Shown here: positions 1 through 6,748 of the stretch, piece after piece
Layout: each line of letters opens with the position of its first letter
Numbering within the stretch: the first letter of the stretch is position 1
Assembly: GCA_018820005.1 (NCBI GenBank)
Contig: JAHJOS010000025.1
Span: 1-8,629, forward strand
Source of the DNA: Alphaproteobacteria bacterium
GTDB lineage: Bacteria; Pseudomonadota; Alphaproteobacteria; Rhizobiales; Devosiaceae
Direction of reading: 5' to 3'
Length of the DNA stretch: 8,629 bases
Position numbers and translations under genes: made by a program
Notes under the pieces: generated by a model
Told to the model about the DNA's origin: nothing
Databases searched by the model: none
Seen by the model: the letters and a program-made list of their open reading frames with translations, nothing else

Positions 1-48
1 GGCATAGCGCCGATCATTGACCCGCACGATGGCGCAAACATCGGCCAT
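1..48 (-). CDS. Possible 5' end of a divergent gene, truncated at the left edge
   Basis: On the minus strand an ATG at 48-46 opens a frame that stays open to the window edge and reads MADVCAIVRVNDRRYA. An in-frame stop lies six bases upstream (54-52), so this would be the earliest start. The VN-x-R-x-Y stretch near the N-terminus recalls phosphonoacetate hydrolases, which often begin with a similar motif, but 16 residues cannot establish a family. No convincing Shine-Dalgarno sequence precedes the ATG, and a second open minus frame with an ATG begins a few bases further in. The position, divergent from an IclR-type regulator, is the classic place for that regulator's target gene. Treat as a weak candidate. 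Confidence 0.25.
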   Translation of the reverse strand, partial: MADVCAIVRVNDRRYA

Positions 49-115
49 GGACTAGCCGGCAACAGCGCCAAACGTCCACTGTGTGCCCAGATTGTCGCGG
101 CCGCACCAACCTCCT

Positions 116-156
116 ATTGTGCGACGTGCGCCCAGAGGGCGACAGGCGAACACAAT
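116..156. promoter_or_regulatory. Imperfect inverted repeat upstream of the IclR gene
   Basis: ATTGTG at 116-121 is the exact inverse of CACAAT at 151-156. Inside it, CGCCC (129-133) and GGGCG (137-141) form a second inverted pair around the trinucleotide AGA, with nearly the same centre. Pairs between the two arms (122-123 with 147-148, 125 with 145, 126-127 with 142-143) bring the total to about 16, with three bulges and one mismatch. It ends 12 bases before the regulator's start codon. It could be an operator for autoregulation, since IclR proteins bind imperfect palindromes, or a leader hairpin in the mRNA. The structure is seen; either function is inferred. Confidence 0.4.
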
Positions 157-168
157 GCAAGGCATTTC

Positions 169-924
169 ATGCGCGAAGGCGATATCATCAACGGGCTGGT
201 CAAGGGCCTGGCGGTCATCGAGTGCTTCAACGAAGAACACGCGAGCCTGTCGATCACCGACGTGGCCAACCGCACCGGACTCGAACGGGCAACGGCGCGC
301 CGCTGCCTGCTGACCCTGACCCACCTTGGCTATGCCAGCTATGACGGCAAATTCTTTCGCCTGACGCCGCGCATCCTCAATCTGGGGCACTCGTATCTGG
401 CGGCAACGCCCCTGCCGCGCCTGATCCAGCCTTATCTCGACGACCTGTCGGCCCAGATCCATGAATCGTCATCGGCAGCGGTTCTGGACAACACCGAGAT
501 CCTCTACATCGCGCGCGCATCGCACCGCCGCGTCATGTCGATCAATCTGGGCGCAGGCGCTCATCTGCCGGCCTATTGCACCTCGATGGGGCGCATCATG
601 CTGGCCGCGCTGCCACCAGCGCAGGCGGCCGATGTACTGCATCGCTCCGAGCTGATCGCCTACACAAGCAAGACCAAGGCTGATCTGGCCACCATAACAA
701 CCGAACTGGCGGTGGTGGCAGCGCAGGGCTTTGCGGTGATCGACGAGGAACTCGAACTGGGGCTCTGCTCGATTGCAGTACCCCTGCTGAATGCGCAGGG
801 GCACACGGTGGCCGCGCTCAATATCGGCGCCCAGACGGCCCGCGCCTCGACCTCGCACATGATCGCCAGCTTCCTGCCGCTGATGCGCAAGGTGCAGGCT
901 GAATTGCGCCCGCTGCTGCGCTAG
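169..924 (+). CDS. IclR-family transcriptional regulator, PcaR/PobR-like
   Basis: This 251-residue cytoplasmic protein has the two-domain IclR layout. An N-terminal winged helix-turn-helix spans about residues 6-70, with SITDVANRTGLERATARRCL as the helix-turn-helix. An effector-binding domain spans about residues 80-248. The segment LPAYCTSMGRIMLAALP (about 138-154) and the later VIDEELELGLCSIAVPL are typical of the PcaR/PcaU/PobR branch, which controls aromatic-acid (beta-ketoadipate) genes. The length is normal. The ATG at 169 is preceded by AAGG at 159-162, a usable ribosome site; an ATG at 155 is in another frame. No aromatic catabolic gene is visible, so the effector and targets are unknown; a divergent gene at the left edge is the nearest candidate target. 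Family call is secure, subgroup probable. Confidence 0.93.
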   Translation: MREGDIINGLVKGLAVIECFNEEHASLSITDVANRTGLERATARRCLLTLTHLGYASYDGKFFRLTPRILNLGHSYLAATPLPRLIQPYLDDLSAQIHESSSAAVLDNTEILYIARASHRRVMSINLGAGAHLPAYCTSMGRIMLAALPPAQAADVLHRSELIAYTSKTKADLATITTELAVVAAQGFAVIDEELELGLCSIAVPLLNAQGHTVAALNIGAQTARASTSHMIASFLPLMRKVQAELRPLLR

Positions 925-1159
925 GTCTTGGACACATCCATTTTCGCATCAATGTCACACGCGCGAAATAGGGTCCGACGCAGGCACCGAGCGGTCAGCA
1001 GATCGACCCCATGACACCGCCACAGCGCCGGTTGGCCCCTCGGCTGGCCCGAACGCGGCGCCGCCCGGGATTCCAAATGGCGCCAGTGTTAAACGATGTC
1101 ACAAATGCCACATCAAACGTCTTGTTCAAGATATAATATAACAATTTCAACGCATTAAC
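925..1159. other. Gene-free region between the regulator and the pst promoter
   Basis: No credible gene is present on either strand. The IclR gene ends without a clear terminator: TTTCGC (942-947) and GCGAAA (964-969) could pair, but no T-run follows. Isolated TGTCAC half-sites occur at 953-958 and 1097-1102; neither has a partner at the 11-bp spacing of a Pho box. From about 1090 the base composition turns sharply AT-rich up to the Pho box, as expected of a promoter region. There is no trace of a phoR gene here. Confidence 0.6.
1132..1137 (+). promoter_or_regulatory. Consensus -10-like hexamer upstream of the Pho box
   Basis: TATAAT at 1132-1137 matches the sigma-70 -10 consensus exactly and sits in the AT-rich block before pstS. 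The sequence about 17 bases upstream (around 1109-1114, CACATC) is a poor -35 element. It could be the -10 of a second, Pho-independent or activator-dependent start, or only an A/T-rich upstream element. Its strand is assumed from the direction of pstS. Confidence 0.3.
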
Positions 1160-1177
1160 CTGTCACAAACGCGTCAC
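1160..1177 (+). promoter_or_regulatory. Pho box (PhoB operator) of the pst operon
   Basis: Two 7-base units, CTGTCAC (1160-1166) and GCGTCAC (1171-1177), are separated by AAAC. This is the 7+4+7 layout of the PhoB consensus CTGTCAT-N4-CTGTCAT, with good agreement in both halves. A further unit, CTGTCGC at 1193-1199, lies exactly 33 bases after the first and so keeps the same 11-bp register; the position between them (1182-1188) is degenerate. A -10-like CAATAA at 1185-1190 follows at a distance suited to a PhoB-activated promoter, where the box replaces the -35. Transcription would start near 1197, leaving a leader of about 100 bases before pstS. Confidence 0.8.
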
Positions 1178-1202
1178 GCAAACGCAATAAAACTGTCGCG
1201 CA

Positions 1203-1285
1203 CCGCCCATATGGTCTGGCTCGTCAAAGGGCGGCACCGGGGAATGACCTTCCGGAATAGCCAGCCAGGTTTGAACTGAATTCCG
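1203..1285 (+). other. pstS mRNA leader with two small hairpins
   Basis: Within the predicted untranslated leader, CCGCCC (1203-1208) can pair with GGGCGG (1229-1234) across a 20-base loop. CGGAAT (1253-1258) can pair with ATTCCG (1280-1285) across a 21-base loop. The second stem ends at the first base of the pstS ribosome site (GAAAGGGA, 1285-1292), so it could affect translation or mRNA stability. The stems are only 6 bp each, so they may be fortuitous. Confidence 0.3.
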
Positions 1286-1299
1286 AAAGGGAACTCCCC

Positions 1300-2322
1300 A
1301 TGAAGTCTGCACTTTTCGCCAGTGCTGCCGTGATCGCGCTCGTCGCGTTCGGCACCCCCGTTGCATTTGCCCAGTCGCGTGACACCATCCAGATCGCTGG
1401 CTCGTCCACCGTTCTGCCGTTCGCCTCGATCGTTGCTGAAGAATTCGGCGCAGCCTTCCCAGAGTTCAAGACTCCGGTTGTCGGCTCCGGCGGCACCGGC
1501 GGCGGCCTCAAGCAGTTCTGCGAAGGCGTCGGCGAAAACACCATCGACATCGCCAATGCCTCGCGCGCCATCAAGGACAGCGAAAAGGAAGCCTGTGTTG
1601 CCGCTGGCGTCACCGACATCCGCGAAATCCAGTTCGGCTTTGACGGCATCGTCTTCGCCTCGGCCGCTGGCGGCCCGGACTTCGCCCTGACCCCTGTTCA
1701 GGTCTACAAGGCCATCGCGGCTCAGGTTCCGGTTGACGGCAAGATGGTCGACAATCCCTACACCAAGTGGTCGGAAATCGACGCTTCGCTCCCCGATCAG
1801 GCAATCGCCCTGGCCATCCCGGGCGCCAACCACGGCACCCGTGAAGTCTTCCAGGAAAAGGTCGTGAACGCCGGTGCCGAAGAAGCCGGTCTGCCCGAAG
1901 GCCTGAGCGACGACGAGAAGAAGGCCGCTACCACCACTTTCCGTCAGGACGTGGTTGTCGAGATCGCCGGTGACTACACCGAGACCCTGGCGCGCCTGAG
2001 CTCGAACAAGGACACCGTTGGTGTGTTTGGCCTCTCGTTCTACGAGCAGAACAAGGACACTCTCAAGGTTGCCACCGTTGATGGCGTTGTTCCCTCCGCT
2101 GAATCGGTTGCCGACGGCCAGTACCCCGTGTCGCGTCCCCTGTTCTTCTACGTCAAGGGCCAGCACATCGGCGTGATCCCCGGCATCGAAGAATATGTCC
2201 AGTTCTTCCTCTCCGACGCCATCTCGGGTGCCGGTGGTTCGCTGGAAGCCGCTGGCCTGATCCCGCAGCCTGCCGACAAGACTGCTGAAGTTCTCGCCGC
2301 TTTCGAAGCCGGCGCTAAGTAA
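1300..2322 (+). CDS. pstS: Phosphate ABC transporter, periplasmic phosphate-binding protein PstS
   Basis: PstS captures inorganic phosphate in the periplasm and delivers it to PstCA. The 340-residue precursor begins with a clear signal peptide (MKSALFASAAVIALVAFGTPVAFA) with probable cleavage after AFA at residue 24. Phosphate-binding loops of the family follow: IAGSSTVLPF (32-41), VGSGGTGGGLKQF (61-73), DIANASR (83-89) and GANHGTREVF (175-184). It belongs to the PBP_like_2 type found in alphaproteobacteria. The start is supported by GAAAGGGA at 1285-1292, seven bases before the ATG. The gene uses more GTT, GCT and GAA codons than the membrane-protein genes that follow, consistent with high expression. 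It is the first gene behind the Pho box and should be strongly induced by phosphate limitation. Confidence 0.97.
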   Translation: MKSALFASAAVIALVAFGTPVAFAQSRDTIQIAGSSTVLPFASIVAEEFGAAFPEFKTPVVGSGGTGGGLKQFCEGVGENTIDIANASRAIKDSEKEACVAAGVTDIREIQFGFDGIVFASAAGGPDFALTPVQVYKAIAAQVPVDGKMVDNPYTKWSEIDASLPDQAIALAIPGANHGTREVFQEKVVNAGAEEAGLPEGLSDDEKKAATTTFRQDVVVEIAGDYTETLARLSSNKDTVGVFGLSFYEQNKDTLKVATVDGVVPSAESVADGQYPVSRPLFFYVKGQHIGVIPGIEEYVQFFLSDAISGAGGSLEAAGLIPQPADKTAEVLAAFEAGAK

Positions 2323-2331
2323 GAAACTCCT

Positions 2332-2356
2332 TGGGCCGCGCCACTGGCGCGGCCCA
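2332..2356 (+). other. Strong intercistronic hairpin between pstS and pstC
   Basis: GGGCCGCGCC (2333-2342) and GGCGCGGCCC (2346-2355) form a perfect 10-bp stem around a 3-base loop (ACT), extended to 11 bp by the T-A pair 2332/2356. It starts nine bases after the pstS stop. Only ATTCCCGTTT follows, so it is a poor intrinsic terminator by itself. A hairpin here can protect the pstS message from 3' exonucleases or partially terminate transcription, giving much more PstS than PstCAB. That role is inferred from position and from similar hairpins behind binding-protein genes in other ABC operons. Confidence 0.75.
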
Positions 2357-2381
2357 TTCCCGTTTGCGAGGGCGCGCAACC

Positions 2382-3761
2382 ATGAATTCTCTGATTATCG
2401 CCGGCATGCTGCTTGTTCTGCTCGGCCTGGCGTATCAGTCCGGCTGGTCCCGCAGCCGCGGCCTCGTCACCAGCGCGGGCGTAAAAGTCCACTCCCGCCC
2501 GCAATACCACGGCTCCTATGTAGCCATCTGGGCGTTGCTGCCCGCTCTTGTCATTCTGGGCCTGTGGGGCTGGTTTGGCGACGGCATCACCACCAATTTC
2601 ATTTCCGGCCAGATCCCGGCCGATACGCTGAGCGGTCTTGATCCGGTTGCGCTCAACGCCACCATTGCCCGCATCAAGTCCCTGGCCTCCGGCTATGGCG
2701 TGGCCGGCGATGTGCAGCCCTTCGAGCAGGTCGCCGCCGATGCGCTGCGCTCGTTCCAGTTCATCACCTTCCTGGTGGTCGTCGGCGCCGCCGCGGTCGC
2801 CGGTGGCGCGGCGCTGTTTTATGCCCGCAGCCGCATCACGGCCCGCCTGCGGGCCCGCAACGCCGTCGAGCGCGTGGTCAACATTGCGCTGATGGCCTGC
2901 TCGGGCGTGGCCATCCTGACCACCATCGGCATCGTGGCATCGCTGCTGACCGAGGCCATCCGCTTCTTCTCCTTCGTCAGTCCGCTCGAGTTCTTCTTCG
3001 GCACGGTCTGGAACCCCAGCTTCTCATCGACCGACACCGGCGCGCATGGCCAGTATGGTCTGCTGCCGCTGCTGGCCGGCACGCTGATGATCACGGTCAT
3101 CGCCATGCTGGTGGCAGTGCCGGTGGGTCTGATGGCCGCCATCTACCTCAGCCAGTATGCTCACCCGCGCCTGCGCGCAGTCGCCAAGCCGATCATTGAA
3201 ATTCTGGCCGGCATCCCCACCATCGTCTTCGGCTTTTTCGCCCTGGTAACGGTGGGGCCCTTCCTGCGCGACCTGGGTGGCTTCATTGGGCTCGACATCA
3301 AGGCGACCAGTGCGCTCACCGCTGGCGTGGTGATGGGCATCATGATCATCCCCTTCGTGTCCTCGCTCAGCGACGACATTCTCAACCAGGTGCCGCGCAC
3401 CCTGCGCGACGGTGCCTATGGCCTTGGCGCCACCAAGTCCGAAACCATCCGCAACGTGCTGCTGCCGGCCGCCCTGCCCGGCATCGTGGGCGCCTTCCTG
3501 CTGGCCGTCAGCCGCGCCGTGGGTGAAACCATGATCGTGGTACTCGCAGCCGGCAATAGCCCGGTGCTGCGCGGCAATCCTTTCGAGCCGGTGGCCACCA
3601 TTACCGTCTCGATCGTCAACCAGCTCACCGGCGATAGCGATTTCGCCGGGCCGCAGTCCCTGGTTGCCTTCGCTCTGGGCCTGACGCTCTTCGTCATCAC
3701 CCTGTGCCTGAACATCTTCGCCCTCTACATTGTCCGTCGCTTCCGGGAGCAGTACGAATAG
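2382..3761 (+). CDS. pstC: Phosphate ABC transporter permease PstC, long alphaproteobacterial form
   Basis: PstC is one half of the inner-membrane channel through which PstS-bound phosphate passes. The 459-residue product is about 140 longer than E. coli PstC. The extra part is N-terminal: hydrophobic segments near residues 3-19 and 46-65, a hydrophilic stretch, then another helix near 124-146, matching the DUF3708-type extension of alphaproteobacterial PstC. The core permease follows from about residue 167. It includes AVPVGLMAAIYLSQY and the cytoplasmic EAA-type loop DGAYGLGATKSETIRNVLLP (about 343-362) that docks on PstB. The ATG at 2382 has GAGGG (2368-2372) nine bases upstream. A TTG at 2331 in the same frame would begin inside the preceding hairpin and add a non-hydrophobic, Arg-rich tail, so it was rejected. 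Confidence 0.95.
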   Translation: MNSLIIAGMLLVLLGLAYQSGWSRSRGLVTSAGVKVHSRPQYHGSYVAIWALLPALVILGLWGWFGDGITTNFISGQIPADTLSGLDPVALNATIARIKSLASGYGVAGDVQPFEQVAADALRSFQFITFLVVVGAAAVAGGAALFYARSRITARLRARNAVERVVNIALMACSGVAILTTIGIVASLLTEAIRFFSFVSPLEFFFGTVWNPSFSSTDTGAHGQYGLLPLLAGTLMITVIAMLVAVPVGLMAAIYLSQYAHPRLRAVAKPIIEILAGIPTIVFGFFALVTVGPFLRDLGGFIGLDIKATSALTAGVVMGIMIIPFVSSLSDDILNQVPRTLRDGAYGLGATKSETIRNVLLPAALPGIVGAFLLAVSRAVGETMIVVLAAGNSPVLRGNPFEPVATITVSIVNQLTGDSDFAGPQSLVAFALGLTLFVITLCLNIFALYIVRRFREQYE

Positions 3762-3763
3762 TC

Positions 3764-5128
3764 ATGACCGCTACTGTGTCCATTACCCACCAGACGTCGC
3801 TCGAACGCACAAAGCTCATCCGCGCCAGCCTGACCCGGCGCAATCTGAGCGAGAAGATTTTCCGCGGCCTCGGCCTGACCGCGGTTGTCCTGGCCCTGGG
3901 CTTTGTTGCCCTGCTGTTCATCGACGTAGGTCGCAAGGGCATTCCCGCCTTTGTCCAGTCGAACCTGCACCTGTCGGTGACCTTCGATCCCGCCATCGTC
4001 GGGGGCGAGGTGCCGCCGGTTCAGGTCGCCGGCCAGTCCGATGCCGACTTCCAGGCCGCCAATCTCAAGTGGCAGCGCAGCGTTGCCATGCTGAACTGGA
4101 ACAAGGTGATCGAGGCCAGCCTGCGCACCCTGGTGCCTGCCGGCATCGAGATCTCCAGCAAGGACCTGCTGACCATCGCCGAAACCGATGCCCGTCACGA
4201 AGTGCGCGAACGCTTCGTCGCCGACCACAGCCTGCTGGGCAAGACGGTGGATATCGACGTGCTTGCCTCGGCCAATGCCGCCAACTGGATCAAGGGCAAT
4301 ATCGACCGCTCCCTGCCCGACAACCAGCAGCAGCTTTCGGCCCCCACCCGCGCCGTCATCGACTCCATGGTGGCCAATGGCGCCATCAGCAACGGCTTTT
4401 CCTGGTCGATCCTGACCAATGTGGACAGCCGCTCGGCCCCGGCCAGCGCCGGTCTGCTCGGCGCCTTCGTGGGCACGCTCTACATGATGCTGATCGTGAT
4501 CGTGCTCGCCGTGCCGATCGGGGTCGCCAGCGCCATCTATCTCGAGGAATTTGCCCCCAAGTCGCGCCTGACCGACTTCATCGAGGTCAACATCAACAAT
4601 CTGGCGGCGGTGCCCTCCATCGTCTTCGGCCTACTCGGCGCGGCTGCCTTCATCAACTACATGCACCTGCCCATTTCGGCCCCCATCGTGGGCGGCCTGG
4701 TGCTGACGCTGATGACGCTGCCCACCATCATCATCGCCACCCGTGGCGCGCTGCTGGGCGTCTCGCCAGCCCTGCGCCAGGCGGCGCTGGGCATGGGTGC
4801 TTCCAAGACGCAGATGGTGTTCCACCATGTGTTGCCGGTCACTTTCCCCTCGATCCTGACCGCCACCATTCTGGGTGTCGCCCATGCGCTTGGTGAAACG
4901 GCACCCCTGCTGCTGATCGGCATGAAGGCATTCGTTGCCTCCGTCCCCGCAACGCCGTTCGATCAGGCCACCGCCCTGCCCGTCCAGATCTATCTCTGGC
5001 AGGGCAATGAGAACCGCAATTTCTTTGAACCCCGCACCGCCGCAGCGATCATCGTCCTGCTCTTGGTCATGATCTGCCTGAACGGCGTCGCGATCTACCT
5101 GCGCAGCCGCCTCGAAAAGCGCGCCTGA
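3764..5128 (+). CDS. pstA: Phosphate ABC transporter permease PstA with N-terminal extension
   Basis: PstA is the second channel subunit and pairs with PstC. The 454-residue protein has one transmembrane helix near residues 35-53, then a long hydrophilic, presumably periplasmic region to about 225. This is the DUF3333-type extension known from alphaproteobacterial PstA. The conserved permease core follows, beginning at GLLGAFVGTLYMMLIVIVLAVPIGVASAIYLEEF in two overlapping helices. It carries the EAA-type loop RQAALGMGASKTQMVFHHVLP (about 338-358) and ALGETAPLLLIGM. The ATG at 3764 lies two bases after the pstC stop, so translation is probably coupled; GGGAG at 3745-3749 is a rather distant ribosome site. 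An in-frame start at 3704 would overlap pstC by about 58 bases and was not chosen. Confidence 0.95.
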   Translation: MTATVSITHQTSLERTKLIRASLTRRNLSEKIFRGLGLTAVVLALGFVALLFIDVGRKGIPAFVQSNLHLSVTFDPAIVGGEVPPVQVAGQSDADFQAANLKWQRSVAMLNWNKVIEASLRTLVPAGIEISSKDLLTIAETDARHEVRERFVADHSLLGKTVDIDVLASANAANWIKGNIDRSLPDNQQQLSAPTRAVIDSMVANGAISNGFSWSILTNVDSRSAPASAGLLGAFVGTLYMMLIVIVLAVPIGVASAIYLEEFAPKSRLTDFIEVNINNLAAVPSIVFGLLGAAAFINYMHLPISAPIVGGLVLTLMTLPTIIIATRGALLGVSPALRQAALGMGASKTQMVFHHVLPVTFPSILTATILGVAHALGETAPLLLIGMKAFVASVPATPFDQATALPVQIYLWQGNENRNFFEPRTAAAIIVLLLVMICLNGVAIYLRSRLEKRA

Positions 5129-5157
5129 TCGCGATACCAGACACAAGGATGACGCAA

Positions 5158-5994
<837 letters not shown>

Positions 5995-6020
5995 GACGCG
6001 ACGCCGGCAGACGCCGCGTC
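5995..6020 (+). other. Small GC hairpin between pstB and phoU
   Basis: GACGCG (5995-6000), immediately after the pstB stop, pairs perfectly with CGCGTC (6015-6020) across a 14-base loop. No T-run follows, so it is not a convincing terminator. It could stabilise the upstream message or modestly reduce phoU-phoB expression. In DNA this GC-rich a 6-bp match may also be chance. Confidence 0.3.
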
Positions 6021-6043
6021 CAGCAAGGTCCAGAGGAACAAGC

Positions 6044-6745
6044 ATGGCACCCGAACACATCGTTTCATCCTACAATGACGAACTGATCGCCCTGGCACAG
6101 ACGATTGCCGAAATGGGTGGTGAGGTTGAAGTCGCCATCGAGAATGGCACCAAGGCCCTGCTGACGCTGGATCGCGAACTGGCCGACCTCACCATCATCG
6201 CCGATCAGCGCATCGACGACATGCAGCGCCGCATCGATGACATGGCCGTGTCCATGATCGCCCGGCGCCAGCCCATGGCGTCCGATCTGCGCTCGATCGT
6301 CACCGCCATCCACGTCGCATCCGACCTGGAACGCGTCGGCGACATGGCCAAGCAGCTGGCGCGCCGCTCGCTCAAGCTCGAAGGCATGAGCCTGCAGCCC
6401 ACGTTCTACAACGGCGTCAAGAACATGACCGCCCTGGTGCTGCGCCAGATCAAGGAATCGCTGAACGCCTATTCCAACCGCGATGCCCAGGGCGCCATCG
6501 AGGTCTGCAATCGCGATGACGAAGTCGATGCCATGCACACCTCGCTGTTCCGCGAACTGCTCACCTATATGATGGAAGACCCGCGCAACATCACCCCCTG
6601 CACCCATCTGCTGTTCTGCGCCAAGAGCCTGGAGCGTATCGGTGATCACGCCACCAATATCGCCGAGCGCGCCTATTACCTGCAGACCGGCAAGCAGCTG
6701 TCGACCGAAGTCGAGCAGTTGCAGCGGACACAGATCAAGGTCTAG
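6044..6745 (+). CDS. phoU: Phosphate signalling protein PhoU
   Basis: PhoU is a cytoplasmic all-helical protein that links PstSCAB activity to the Pho sensor kinase and keeps the regulon off when phosphate is plentiful. The 233-residue length is usual. It shows the two-fold repeat of the family, each half carrying a metal-binding E/D-x3-D signature: DLERVGDMAKQ (94-104) and SLERIGDHATNIAER (195-209). The ATG at 6044 is preceded by AGAGGAA (6032-6038) at good spacing. The frame is open further upstream, but that part overlaps pstB and encodes an Arg/Thr/Pro-rich stretch unlike PhoU. The gene lies 49 bases after pstB and three bases before phoB, so it should be cotranscribed with both. Confidence 0.96.
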   Translation: MAPEHIVSSYNDELIALAQTIAEMGGEVEVAIENGTKALLTLDRELADLTIIADQRIDDMQRRIDDMAVSMIARRQPMASDLRSIVTAIHVASDLERVGDMAKQLARRSLKLEGMSLQPTFYNGVKNMTALVLRQIKESLNAYSNRDAQGAIEVCNRDDEVDAMHTSLFRELLTYMMEDPRNITPCTHLLFCAKSLERIGDHATNIAERAYYLQTGKQLSTEVEQLQRTQIKV

Positions 6746-6748
6746 TCG

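Noticed and set aside
953..958. TGTCAC half-site as a second Pho box
   Set aside because: There is no second unit 11 bp away in either direction, and it is about 240 bases from the promoter.
1174..2379. Long (about 400-codon) open frame on the minus strand opposite pstS
   Set aside because: It is antisense to a complete PstS with signal peptide and binding loops; its translation is low-complexity Gly/Asp/Val-rich with no recognisable domain, as expected for a shadow frame in GC-rich DNA.
2331..2381. Alternative TTG start adding 17 residues to PstC
   Set aside because: The start would lie at the edge of the stable hairpin, lacks a ribosome site, and adds a basic stretch before the first membrane helix; ATG 2382 has GAGGG at suitable spacing.
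3730..4896. Long plus-strand open frame of about 388 codons overlapping pstA
   Set aside because: It encodes an Arg/Pro/His/Gly-rich sequence with no domain and lies out of frame inside pstA, which carries a clear permease core.
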